A stretch of DNA of 64,000 bases, from the NCBI RefSeq assembly GCF_900100435.1, contig NZ_FNEX01000018.1, positions 1 through 64,000 on the forward strand, in the 5' to 3' direction. Both the position numbers and the translations under genes were made by a program. Origin of the DNA: Pedobacter sp. ok626. GTDB taxonomy: Bacteria > Bacteroidota > Bacteroidia > Sphingobacteriales > Sphingobacteriaceae. Below, piece by piece: positions 33,976 through 43,444 of the stretch. Each line of letters begins with the position of its first letter. The first letter of the stretch is position 1. The notes beneath the pieces were generated by a model that saw only the letters and a list, made by a program, of their open reading frames with translations, made no database searches and was not told the DNA's origin.

Positions 33976-34440
33976 ATGATGATACTAACCAAACGTAATT
34001 TATCGCTACTCGTGTGTTCAGTTCTGCTAGGCTGTTCTCCTTTTAAAACACCTCAATTCAGGATGCCATCTCTGCTAGACGTTGAAGTTCTTAAATGGGA
34101 CGGTAATAAGCCAACCATCCGTACAAAAGCGGTATGTTATAATCAGAATCATCTGGGCTTTCAGTTTAAAGGTGGAGAGGTAACCATTTTTCTAGATACC
34201 TTAAGATTAGGAAAAGCGCTCATTGATACGACATTCTATGTCCCAGCACAATCTGAATTTACCGTACCCGCCAATTTAAAGATTGACCTCGCCTATCTTT
34301 CCGCACATGGTTTAAAACTGGATAGTACAATGGTCACACTTGATGGAAAATTTAAAGGCAGCATTGCTGGGATTTCAAAAACCATAAACATCAACTATAA
34401 AGGACTCCATAACATTAACCTGATCATGGAGCCCTTTTAA
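33976..34440 (+). CDS. LEA-type-2/WHy-like lipoprotein
   Basis: 154 residues. The lipoprotein signal is LLVCSVLLGC (Cys about 20). The rest is a single beta-sandwich of the LEA type 2 kind: VEVLKWDGNKPTIRTKAVCYNQNHLGFQFKGGEVTIFLD and FTVPANLKIDL. Members are envelope-associated with unclear function, sometimes tied to desiccation stress. The gene is monocistronic and convergent with the double-TlpA gene 12 bases away. Confidence 0.8.
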   Translation: MMILTKRNLSLLVCSVLLGCSPFKTPQFRMPSLLDVEVLKWDGNKPTIRTKAVCYNQNHLGFQFKGGEVTIFLDTLRLGKALIDTTFYVPAQSEFTVPANLKIDLAYLSAHGLKLDSTMVTLDGKFKGSIAGISKTININYKGLHNINLIMEPF

Positions 34441-34452
34441 TTAAAAACTTAT

Positions 34453-36363
34453 CTATTTTCCCAGTAATTTTTCTATCAACTGATCCATTTCCTCATTCAA
34501 TCCTGATGACACCCGCATCAGGATTTTTCCATTCTGGTCAAGCAATAATTTAGTAGGGTAACTTGTAATACCGTAAGCCCCTACAATATCCGGAGCACCT
34601 GATCCTTCATCATTCAATACATGTACCCAGTTGATATCATCTTTCTTAATCGCTGCATGCCAGGCCTGTTTGCTCTTCTCCAAATCTTTGCTCTTTTCAT
34701 TAGCTACAGCAACAATTTCAAGTCCTTTACCTTTATATTTACTGTACAATTCCTTTAAATGAGGATGAGTTTGTCGACATGGCACACACCAGCTGCCCCA
34801 GAAATCGAGCAAGACCAATTTACCACGATAGTCACTTAGCTTGATGGATTTTCCATATTGATTTTTACGGGTAAAATCTTTGGCATTCGTTCCTGTTGCT
34901 GTGACCTTTAATTTATCAATTCTTTCCTTTATGGTTACTGCAAGACTGGTGTTTTTAAGCCGCGGCGTTAGTTTTTGATAAGCTGCCGCATAGCTGTCGG
35001 CGCTATACATATGCTCCAGTCCATTTAGTACATACAGGCTGACAAAAGAATCCGGATATTCTGCTATAAACTTCCGTTTCATATTTAGCTTTTGTTTATT
35101 ATACAACACGCCTTTGGTATTCAGCAATTGATAAATAGCTTCGCCGTCTTTTTCAAGATCCAGCAAATCAAGTTCCTTCCCAAGTGCCCTTTCTCCGATA
35201 TCCGTTTCTAGGATTTGGTTCAATTGATTATAATCTGCTGTAATATCTTCATTGAGCAATTTTTCTTTAGCAAGAGCACTCAATATAACCTGCATGTTAA
35301 GGTCTGATAAGGGTACATCAGCACCTGTAGTATTGCCGCCAAAATTATCAACAGGTAGTAATTTATCTTTAAACAATTTCTCCTTCAGCTTTGCTTGCTG
35401 GATTGTCCCATCAGGACCGATTAAGAAACTGGAAGGTAATATCGTTACATCATACAGCTGTGCAGCCTTATTTCCTTGTCCATTAAGATCTCCAACTTGT
35501 AACCAAGGTACCTGATCCTCAGCTATCGCTTTTAACCATGCTTCCTTATTTTTATCAAGAGAAACGGCTAGAATGGCAAATTTACCCGTTGCTTTTAGTG
35601 CTTCATTCAAAGCTTTTAACTCGGGTTGCACAGCGCGACAAGGTTTGCACCAGCTAGCCCAAAAATCAAGTAATATATATTTGCCTCTAAAGTCAGATAG
35701 CCTTACCGAACGTCCCTCAGGATCAAAAAGGGTAAAATCTGGCGCGATTTGTCCGGGACGGATGGACAGTACAGTCCTTGCTCCATGACTGAGCTCCTTT
35801 CCCATTTCAGTATTTCGCAGTCGGTCAGACAATAAAAGATAGTTGGCCGTTACAACACTATCCCGGTATCCGACTAAATTCATCCATTCCAGGCTAACTC
35901 TTGAATTTGGATGTTTCCTGACAAAGTCGATCATAGCTTCTTTTTGAATCGTCTGACTGGCGCCTGAATAACGCTTCATTAATGCCGTCCGTTCCTGATT
36001 GTCGGCATTAAGTTGTGTTCCTTTAACAATACTACGAATCAGAGAGTCTTTACCCTGCACCTGTATAATCCCATTTTCAAGATAGATCGACTGACAGTCC
36101 ATTGGCTCCGCACCAGGCTGCTTTCCGGCATGACCTAATAATAATGAAGCTTCCATAGCTTCTGGCACTGTTCCAGTAAATAAGAATGTGCCATTACTCA
36201 CCTTACAGGAATCCTGTACCATTTTTGATCCGAGCTGATAAACCAGGTAAGCCTTAGTTTTAGCCGGCAGGCCTTCCACCCGCCCTTTTATAGTAAATTT
36301 TTGCTGCTGGCAAATCCCCATCAAGGGGACCGCCAGGATCAGCAGCGAGCATATTCTTTTCAT
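34453..36363 (-). CDS. Double TlpA protein: DUF4369 and two thioredoxin domains in one chain
   Basis: 636 residues with a signal peptide (ending MGICQQ), a DUF4369 domain (about 21-125) and a first TlpA thioredoxin domain (about 203-335) with C239-K-P-C242 in DFWASWCKPCR. A helical linker (350-490) leads to a second TlpA domain (about 492-636) with C526-V-P-C529 in DFWGSWCVPCR. Both domains keep cis-Pro loops (ILPSSFLIG and SYPTKLLLD). Two active CxxC sites could pass electrons from one to the other or act on different clients. It is the last gene of the long SusCD-peptidase unit, 44 bases after the metallopeptidase-like lipoprotein. Confidence 0.9.
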   Translation of the reverse strand: MKRICSLLILAVPLMGICQQQKFTIKGRVEGLPAKTKAYLVYQLGSKMVQDSCKVSNGTFLFTGTVPEAMEASLLLGHAGKQPGAEPMDCQSIYLENGIIQVQGKDSLIRSIVKGTQLNADNQERTALMKRYSGASQTIQKEAMIDFVRKHPNSRVSLEWMNLVGYRDSVVTANYLLLSDRLRNTEMGKELSHGARTVLSIRPGQIAPDFTLFDPEGRSVRLSDFRGKYILLDFWASWCKPCRAVQPELKALNEALKATGKFAILAVSLDKNKEAWLKAIAEDQVPWLQVGDLNGQGNKAAQLYDVTILPSSFLIGPDGTIQQAKLKEKLFKDKLLPVDNFGGNTTGADVPLSDLNMQVILSALAKEKLLNEDITADYNQLNQILETDIGERALGKELDLLDLEKDGEAIYQLLNTKGVLYNKQKLNMKRKFIAEYPDSFVSLYVLNGLEHMYSADSYAAAYQKLTPRLKNTSLAVTIKERIDKLKVTATGTNAKDFTRKNQYGKSIKLSDYRGKLVLLDFWGSWCVPCRQTHPHLKELYSKYKGKGLEIVAVANEKSKDLEKSKQAWHAAIKKDDINWVHVLNDEGSGAPDIVGAYGITSYPTKLLLDQNGKILMRVSSGLNEEMDQLIEKLLGK

Positions 36364-36407
36364 CTGTATGTTTTGATTTAATCTGAGCTTAACGGTCAGC
36401 AGTAGGT

Positions 36408-37244
36408 CTACAAACGAGCAATACCCTGCAAATCAACTCCAAAAACCGTTTTATAGTAACTAATAATCATGTTATATTTCAGCTTATACTTTCCATTCGG
36501 ATCATTCGCTGGCTTAAACAAGCTTTGTTCTAACTCCTCAACGGTTTTTGAAGCAATAACATTAATATATCCTTCAAAATCAGTATAAACATCCGCGGCT
36601 ACTCCATCCACCGTTGGGTAAAAAACCCCGTTGGCCTTTGCCGTCCAAGAATACACATCATCATAATTAGTAGCTCTAACAAACGTTGGTGGTAAAGGGA
36701 TTTTACCGAAACTCACAGCTTGCATCCAGAATTCCCTATGCAAATCTACCTTCATTACCTTCAGTTCATCCTCCGCCATACCTGTCAAACTGCTGCCGGC
36801 ACGGCCAAAAGCAAAATGACTAAAAGTACTTACACTGTTAACAGGCGTAGCGAGTGTATCATTATCATTAGTAACTTCTCTGATTCTGGATGAAAGGATA
36901 ATTTTATAGGGCAAAGCCTTCTTTAGAAAATCCGAACTGTAATACTTAAACAAATATTTGTCTAGTGCCACAAGTGCGGGTGCGATATAATTTTCGTCAC
37001 CTTGATCAGCAACATAGGAAAGCTTATTGGAAATGTTCCAGTTAAAATCCTTTTCAGTAAATTTATATAACATATAGCAGCCATAGGTATGGTAAAAATC
37101 CACGATTTGCGTATCGTAAGGATGATTCCCCTGAGGAAGGCTATATTCGGGTGTAATCGTATCTGGTATTATGGCGGCCTCCTTTTTACAGCCCACAACC
37201 ATAAGTAGAGCGATCAATGGGTATACTAAAGTTCTTAATTTCAT
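36408..37244 (-). CDS. SusD-associated lipoprotein resembling putative zinc metallopeptidases (Mx1-like), active site degenerate
   Basis: 278 residues from the ATG at 37242-37244, chosen because it directly precedes a lipoprotein signal (LIALLMVVGC, Cys 19) and starts 10 bases after SusD. The order of motifs resembles the putative zinc-binding metallopeptidase lipoproteins often encoded next to SusD genes: a helical N-terminus, YKIILSSRI, and FVRATNYDDVYSW. At the position expected for HExxH the sequence reads R170-E-F-W-M174, preceded by H169, so the zinc ligands appear lost. If the assignment is right it is probably a binding protein rather than an enzyme. Without a search the family call is moderate. 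Confidence 0.6.
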   Translation of the reverse strand: MKLRTLVYPLIALLMVVGCKKEAAIIPDTITPEYSLPQGNHPYDTQIVDFYHTYGCYMLYKFTEKDFNWNISNKLSYVADQGDENYIAPALVALDKYLFKYYSSDFLKKALPYKIILSSRIREVTNDNDTLATPVNSVSTFSHFAFGRAGSSLTGMAEDELKVMKVDLHREFWMQAVSFGKIPLPPTFVRATNYDDVYSWTAKANGVFYPTVDGVAADVYTDFEGYINVIASKTVEELEQSLFKPANDPNGKYKLKYNMIISYYKTVFGVDLQGIARL

Positions 37245-37254
37245 GTCGATCTGA

Positions 37255-38691
37255 TTAATGTCCAATACGTCGTGCCGGGTCCGGATTTCGGGTTAATTTT
37301 GCATTCTTATCTAATGCTACTTTAGGAATTTGAAGTACATAGCCGGGATCATGATCAAGAAGGACATACTTTAAGACTTGCACATCACTCTCATAATAGG
37401 AATGTGTAAAGGAAGGCATGCCGTGACGGCGAAGATCAAACCAACGGTGATTCTCTTCATCAAAAAATTCCCTTCGTTTTTCATCATAACATTTTTGCAG
37501 TAGGTCATCAGCACCTGAACTTACCAGGTCATGATAAGTTGCGGAAGTAAACCTTTTTTTCCTTAAGGTATTTAAATCATCCAAAGCCAGCTGGCCATTC
37601 CCTGTTTGCCCTAATTTATTCAATTGCGCATAAGCTTCAGCCCGGTTCAATAAAGCTTCTGACACCCGGAAAGCTTGCCCAACTTTCGCCACGTAACCAA
37701 GGGTTGGACGTTTAATGGATCTTTTATTTTTAAGGTAAATACTCGATCTTAAATCTCCCGTTTCAAACTTGGAAATCAGGTCATCAGAAAGGATATAACC
37801 GTAGCCTTCCTGACTAATCCCGTCAAAGATAAGCTCATCAGGATTACCATGTACCCATAAGCTTTCTTGATTCACTGGACCAATAATAGGTTTGCCATTT
37901 TGATTTGCAGCGCCCCAGGTGGTCAAATCCATTAAATCCGACTTTCTATTCAACACATTTGTTGTCGCATCAATCACCTTTTGCCAGTTGCCCAGCTGCA
38001 ATTGCACCCTCGAGGAGAGCAAATAGCCAGCGATATGGTTAATGCGGTAAACGTTGTTATTTTTACCATTTCTTTCCAGGAATTCAATTCCTTTATCTAA
38101 GTCTTCTACGATTTGCTTGTAAACCTCTGCTACCGTATTGCGCGCTTTACCATCAAACGAAAGACCAGAGCTAAGCATTAATGGAACACCGGGATCTTTA
38201 GACGGATCTGATAATTTATCGCTATAAGGTTTGGCATAAAGATTAACCAGTTTAAAATAATAAAATGCCCGCAAAAGACAGGCCTGACCAACCACATTCT
38301 CTATTTCTGCAGTTGTACCAGTTACTTTAGGCGCATAATCTAAAACCATATTGCAGGTAAGAATGCGCGGATACAAGACAGTCCATGAAGCTGATCCCGC
38401 GGTTAAGCCATCTTTACCTACGCCCTCTGGCTGCCAGGTATAGGGAAAATACATATTATTACCATATTTATAAAATGCATCCTGGGCCACATCATCATCT
38501 AAAAGACGCAAGGTCCTATCATATCCAGGACCACTATTATTTACATAGGCCGCACCCAATAATAACTCGTTCAATGCAGAAGCAGATCTAGGGATAATAT
38601 CCGTCTGAGACTGTTCTTCCAGAAATTTTTTGCAGGATGACACCAAAAAAAAGCCAGAAAGAAGAAGTAAAATAGATAAATTTCTTTTCAT
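37255..38691 (-). CDS. SusD/RagB-family lipoprotein
   Basis: 478 residues with a lipoprotein signal (LSGFFLVSSC, Cys 20) and KKFLEEQSQTDIIPR. SusD motifs include GQACLLRAFYYFKLVNLYAKPY, RLNGYLLSSR-like TPR helices and EKRREFFDEENHRWFDLRRHG. It forms the substrate-binding lid of the SusC transporter encoded 9 bases upstream. The N-terminus ALNELLLGAAY matches peptide- and glycan-type SusD alike, so the substrate is open. Confidence 0.93.
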   Translation of the reverse strand: MKRNLSILLLLSGFFLVSSCKKFLEEQSQTDIIPRSASALNELLLGAAYVNNSGPGYDRTLRLLDDDVAQDAFYKYGNNMYFPYTWQPEGVGKDGLTAGSASWTVLYPRILTCNMVLDYAPKVTGTTAEIENVVGQACLLRAFYYFKLVNLYAKPYSDKLSDPSKDPGVPLMLSSGLSFDGKARNTVAEVYKQIVEDLDKGIEFLERNGKNNNVYRINHIAGYLLSSRVQLQLGNWQKVIDATTNVLNRKSDLMDLTTWGAANQNGKPIIGPVNQESLWVHGNPDELIFDGISQEGYGYILSDDLISKFETGDLRSSIYLKNKRSIKRPTLGYVAKVGQAFRVSEALLNRAEAYAQLNKLGQTGNGQLALDDLNTLRKKRFTSATYHDLVSSGADDLLQKCYDEKRREFFDEENHRWFDLRRHGMPSFTHSYYESDVQVLKYVLLDHDPGYVLQIPKVALDKNAKLTRNPDPARRIGH

Positions 38692-38700
38692 AATTTTTTA

Positions 38701-41700
38701 TTAAAAAGTCACATTTAAACCCAGACTGAAGATTTTACTGATGGGCAAGGCCGTTGTGCCCACGCCATCAATTTCCGGATCCTGGCCTCTTAACTTTTTA
38801 TCTGCGATTACAAATAAATTAGAAGCTGTTCCCGAAACTGAAATCTGCTTTACCTTCATCCGTTTAACCAGGTTATCAGCTAAGCGATAAGAAAAATTAA
38901 TTGCATTGCATCTTAAGAAACTTCCGGATACCAGATTTGCATCAGAATGGTTGTACATATCATAACGACTCATACTAGAGGTGGTAGAACCAGTTTGATT
39001 TGTCATCACAACAAATCCTTCACCCTGCAGACCGTTATTTTTAGGATAGGCGGGTATATCAGTAAAGGCTTCATCGCCCGGTTTACGCCAGCGCTGCTCC
39101 AAAATTGCTGGCAGGTTTTCTTGCGTCATCGGGATAGATACGTCAGAAACTTTATAAACTGGATTTCTCAATCTTTTTGAACCTAGTTTAAAAGCAAAGG
39201 ACATCCCCAGAGAAAAAGCATGATAATCCACAGAAGTATTTAATCCGCCACTAATCTTAGCCATACGTGATCCGGCTGGTTTTAAATAATCAACAAATGA
39301 ACCCTTCGGCACCACTCCATCTTCATCTATCCCGTAAAACAGGGGTACCCCTGTTTTTGGGTTCAGTCCTTTAAATGAAAAAACATAAAATGTATTGATC
39401 GGCTGTCCTTCAACAAGTACAGTACCATTCAGATAATCTGTAACTATCGTACTGGTGGTTTCTATTGTGCCCTTCTCCAGGGTATTAAAGTTCTTTGCTG
39501 AATTTACAGACATCCGCCACTTCAAATTTTCCTTACGGATGAGGTTCATCCCCAGCTGCATTTCATAACCATAATTTTTAATATTACCCCCATTAACGAG
39601 CATGGTGGCCACACCATACTCCAGTGGAATAAATTTTGAAGTAATGGCGTCTGTGGTTCGTTTATGATAATAGGCCATGCCGAAATTCAGAAATGAATTA
39701 AATAGTGAGCCATTTACTTCCAGATTGAAACTTTTAGTTTTTTCCCACCTCAAACCTGGATAGGGTAAAGATTTGATATTCAAATAAAATTCGTTTGCCC
39801 CACCATTAAGTGCCGAATTAACGTCTGGTATAGTCAAAATCAGATCCGGACCTACTGAACTGATTACATTACCCTGAAATCCATAAGAGGCCTTTAAACC
39901 TAGGTCGTTAATAATTTTACTGTTTTGCAGCCACTTTTCAGCGCTGATATTCCATCTACCCGCAATACTCCAAACTGGTAAAAAACGCTGATTAGCAAAC
40001 TGGCCAAAGCGGTTGGAAGCATCTGTTCTTATGTTTCCGTTTATGATATATTTATTTGCATAACTATAGCTTGCAGTAGCAAATAAAGACATGAAATTAT
40101 TTAGCGTATTTGTCCGCTTTGGGCTGATCATAGGGATAGAATTGGGCACCATGGAAAACCCTTCGCCCCTGTCCCGTAAATATCCAGGAAGCAAGTTGTC
40201 CAAACCATCGTTTTTTACAGACCTGATCTCCTGTCCAGCCACAATATTAAACACATCATTCTCGGTAAAAATGCTCCGGTTAAATTCGGCCATATTACGT
40301 AGTGTATAGCTATATACTGATGAGCTTGATGGAAGCAAAACTCCACCAAAAGGTAGGATAGAATTTAGTTCCATAGCGCTCCCTGGTGTGACGGAACCAT
40401 AATTATATCCCCTACTCAGCGCAACATAATTACTAAGCTCGGTAGCATATTGTTCAGAATTTAATGCATTCACATTTCCGCTTGCCAACGAAGTAAAGGT
40501 AAGCCCCCTAAGAATAAGATAGTTGAGACTCAACGAAGATGCCAATTGTGAATTCTTAACTGAACTTCCTGTCTGCTCAATCTCATTTAGGATATTATAA
40601 TCCAATGGAGTAATAAAACCAAAAGAATCTTCTTTAATGCTTGGATAAACCAGTGATGGCGAAATTGCACGGCTGGTCTGTATCGCGTAGTCAAGTGGAT
40701 TTACACTAAAATAACCGGAAGAGAACCGTTGACTTCCATTCAAATTAAAGTTTAGAGTAAGCTTTCTGTTCAACTGGGAATTTATGGCTACGGAAACACC
40801 ACCTTCCCTTAGCCGATCTTTTTTTGCCGTACCTTGATTATCATCATAAGAAGCAGAAGAATAATAACTCGTTTTTTCACTACCACCAGAAAGGCTCAGA
40901 TGCTGACTTACGTTCAGCGTATTTTGAAACAGTATACCAAACCAATCAGTATTCATCTTTTCTAAATCCGCTACCGCTTTCTGAAACTGTCCCTCCGTAA
41001 TTTTCTTGTTCATCAGGTCCATAAAGGCACCTTCATATCCCATGTTAATAGGTACGCTTTGATAAGTATAGCCATCCTGATACATCTCTCTGGAAAACCG
41101 AACACGCTGCTGCGAATTCATTAGTTGCATATCACTATACTGTGGTCTACGCGAAGTACCTAAAGTGCTGGAATAACTAATCTCAGGCTTACCAGCCTTT
41201 CCTTTTTTAGTCGTGATCACGATTACCCCATTTGCGGCCCTGGTTCCATAAATTGCTGTAGCTGAAGCGTCTTTTAAAAAGGTTATACTTTCCACATCAT
41301 TTACATTTAACCCACTAATGGAATTTCCTGTTAAACTGGCTTTTGATAGAATACCATCTTTCATTAAGTACATATCACGGCTAGTTGGCTCAACCCCCAA
41401 AAGGTTATCCGGATTAATAGCATTTGGGTTTTCCCGGATAATCCCGTCAACAACAATAATCGGATTTGCATTTCCAATCAAGGTAGAGGTCCCCCGCATT
41501 CGCATGGAAGGAATGGCATTCGGACTTCCCGAATTTTTCGCAATAGATAGTCCCGGAACCTTCCCCTGAAGCATGGAAACGATATTTGTAGCACCAGGTT
41601 CCTTAACTTCAGTCCCTTTTAAGGTATAAGTAGAGCTGGCAGACAAACGCTTATTCACAGTCTGGTAACCCGTTACCACGAATTCTTCCATCTCATTTAA

Positions 41701-42276
41701 TTCCGATTCCAGTCTGACAGTAATCATTTCTCCCGATTTCGGCTTGACGGTTTTCTTTTGAAATCCAACAGACGAAAAAGTGAGGCTTCTCCCTTCTTCC
41801 AATAAAATGCTAAACGTGCCCTTTTCATTTGTAAATGTAGTAGAGGGCGTTCCGGTTACATTTACAGTCACTGCCGGGATCGGATTCCCCTTATCATCCT
41901 GCACCATCCCCTTCATAGTATTGCTAATTTTAGCTTCTTCATCCTCCTCTTCTTTGGGCGCAATCACCATTACTTTGTCCATCATCACAAAGGTGAGGGC
42001 AGAACCCTTCAATAGCCTTTTCATTACTGATTTGAGCGGTTCATTTTTAGCTATAAAAGTTTGGCGCGGGCTCTTCTGTACCAGTTCCTGATTGTACACG
42101 ATCTTAACCGAAGTTTGCTTCATCACTGCCTGAATGATCTCTTCAAGCTTTCCATTACGGATATCGATGTTAACCTTATCTTCATTTTTTTGCTGTGCCA
42201 ATGCTGGCTGCAGAAAAACAGTTAAAAACATGATGCCGTAAATCACGACACCTATTGTTCGATAAAAATAATTCAT
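38701..42276 (-). CDS. SusC/RagA TonB-dependent transporter with STN domain
   Basis: 1191 residues with a signal peptide (to about 27) and an STN domain (about 34-110, KLEEIIQAVMKQTSVKIVYNQE). An acidic linker, a carboxypeptidase-like domain (about 122-195, GNPIPAVTVNVTG), a plug (about 200-330, ANPIIVVDGIIREN and ASATAIYGTRAANGVIVI) and a barrel follow. The STN domain marks it as a signalling receptor, consistent with the sigma/FecR pair ending 5.2 kb upstream. It lies between a TlpA gene and SusD in one co-directional run. The ATG follows a CTAAACCAAA leader motif. Confidence 0.95.
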   Translation of the reverse strand: MNYFYRTIGVVIYGIMFLTVFLQPALAQQKNEDKVNIDIRNGKLEEIIQAVMKQTSVKIVYNQELVQKSPRQTFIAKNEPLKSVMKRLLKGSALTFVMMDKVMVIAPKEEEDEEAKISNTMKGMVQDDKGNPIPAVTVNVTGTPSTTFTNEKGTFSILLEEGRSLTFSSVGFQKKTVKPKSGEMITVRLESELNEMEEFVVTGYQTVNKRLSASSTYTLKGTEVKEPGATNIVSMLQGKVPGLSIAKNSGSPNAIPSMRMRGTSTLIGNANPIIVVDGIIRENPNAINPDNLLGVEPTSRDMYLMKDGILSKASLTGNSISGLNVNDVESITFLKDASATAIYGTRAANGVIVITTKKGKAGKPEISYSSTLGTSRRPQYSDMQLMNSQQRVRFSREMYQDGYTYQSVPINMGYEGAFMDLMNKKITEGQFQKAVADLEKMNTDWFGILFQNTLNVSQHLSLSGGSEKTSYYSSASYDDNQGTAKKDRLREGGVSVAINSQLNRKLTLNFNLNGSQRFSSGYFSVNPLDYAIQTSRAISPSLVYPSIKEDSFGFITPLDYNILNEIEQTGSSVKNSQLASSLSLNYLILRGLTFTSLASGNVNALNSEQYATELSNYVALSRGYNYGSVTPGSAMELNSILPFGGVLLPSSSSVYSYTLRNMAEFNRSIFTENDVFNIVAGQEIRSVKNDGLDNLLPGYLRDRGEGFSMVPNSIPMISPKRTNTLNNFMSLFATASYSYANKYIINGNIRTDASNRFGQFANQRFLPVWSIAGRWNISAEKWLQNSKIINDLGLKASYGFQGNVISSVGPDLILTIPDVNSALNGGANEFYLNIKSLPYPGLRWEKTKSFNLEVNGSLFNSFLNFGMAYYHKRTTDAITSKFIPLEYGVATMLVNGGNIKNYGYEMQLGMNLIRKENLKWRMSVNSAKNFNTLEKGTIETTSTIVTDYLNGTVLVEGQPINTFYVFSFKGLNPKTGVPLFYGIDEDGVVPKGSFVDYLKPAGSRMAKISGGLNTSVDYHAFSLGMSFAFKLGSKRLRNPVYKVSDVSIPMTQENLPAILEQRWRKPGDEAFTDIPAYPKNNGLQGEGFVVMTNQTGSTTSSMSRYDMYNHSDANLVSGSFLRCNAINFSYRLADNLVKRMKVKQISVSGTASNLFVIADKKLRGQDPEIDGVGTTALPISKIFSLGLNVTF

Positions 42277-42303
42277 GAGTTTGGTTTAGTTGTCAATGCT
42301 GCG

Positions 42304-43434
42304 TTATTTTAGCAATCTTATTAAGGTGTTTTCCAGTGCTTTTGAACCAGGATTAGTACCATCCCGGAAGCCTACGCCTACGATTTTACCTGTCGGATCA
42401 ATCAAAAAGTTGGCCGGAATACCCTGTACCTTGTAAGCCAATACCGCACTATTCTGCTCCGCTTTCAAATCTGACAGTTGTAACCATGGCATTTGCTCTT
42501 CAGTAATAGATTGCAGCCATTTTTCTTTGTCTTTATCAAGAGAAATACTTACAATGGTAAAATTCTTGTCCTTGAACTTTTCATAAACAGATTTTAATTC
42601 TGCAATTTCCGCTTTACATGGTGTACACCAGCTCGCCCAGAAATCAACCAACACATATTTGCCTTTAAAGTCGGCCAGGCTACTTACTTTCCCTTTCGCA
42701 TCGGGCTGACTAAAGTCTGGTGCCTGCTTATCTATCCATTGCGCCCTAGAACCTGTGAGCCCAGACAACATAGCTGTTGTGATCTGATTTTTAGCCCTGC
42801 CGGTAAATTTATTCAGATAAGCCAATGTCTCCTCACGAGAAAGCATGTTAGGCAAAACTGCATTGAGCAAATAGGTAGACGAACCCGAATTCAAATGATT
42901 GTCGATCCATTTTTTACCACTTGCAGTAACCTTTTGCGTCAACATAGTGATCTGCGCCGCAATTGAGTTCGCAGCAGACTCATCCCCTATCTTTTTGGCT
43001 TCAGCTAATTCGATACTTAGTGCATCAATTTTATCAAGGTTAGCATAAGATTCCGCCATCGCTTTTTCCATAGCTATCCAATCCGCTACAAAAGCATCTC
43101 CACTGAAAGTCGCCCCCTTAAACCCCGTTCCATTTCCCACAATATTCATTTTTCCCCCTTCCAGGTATACGACCATTCCCAACCCGGTTTTCTCGGGATT
43201 TTTGCCGGCCTGCAAAATAAATGTAGAACCTCCGCCTTTCATCGGATTAGTGAAAGAGAAGCTATTGTTTTTAACGTAGGTTGAATCTGTGGTTTTATCG
43301 ATAGGATTCCATAGATAAACCACGTCATCGTTAATCAGCTCCGGCATTTTAGCCGTAAGCTCTAGTTTATCCTGAGCAGAAACACTAAGGGCGAAAATAC
43401 TCAGACCTAAAAGTGATAATATTGATCTTTTCAT
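42304..43434 (-). CDS. DUF4369-like + TlpA thiol-disulphide oxidoreductase
   Basis: 376 residues with a signal peptide (ending ALSVSAQ) and an N-terminal DUF4369-like domain (about 22-115). A helical linker is followed by a TlpA domain (about 235-376) with C270-T-P-C273 in DFWASWCTPCKAEI and cis-Pro in QGIPANFLID. It sits 10 bases after the M1 peptidase and 27 bases before SusC, inside the transporter operon, which points to a role in reducing or isomerising disulphides of the imported substrate or of the SusCD proteins themselves. Confidence 0.92.
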   Translation of the reverse strand: MKRSILSLLGLSIFALSVSAQDKLELTAKMPELINDDVVYLWNPIDKTTDSTYVKNNSFSFTNPMKGGGSTFILQAGKNPEKTGLGMVVYLEGGKMNIVGNGTGFKGATFSGDAFVADWIAMEKAMAESYANLDKIDALSIELAEAKKIGDESAANSIAAQITMLTQKVTASGKKWIDNHLNSGSSTYLLNAVLPNMLSREETLAYLNKFTGRAKNQITTAMLSGLTGSRAQWIDKQAPDFSQPDAKGKVSSLADFKGKYVLVDFWASWCTPCKAEIAELKSVYEKFKDKNFTIVSISLDKDKEKWLQSITEEQMPWLQLSDLKAEQNSAVLAYKVQGIPANFLIDPTGKIVGVGFRDGTNPGSKALENTLIRLLK

Positions 43435-43444
43435 TATTTTAAGA

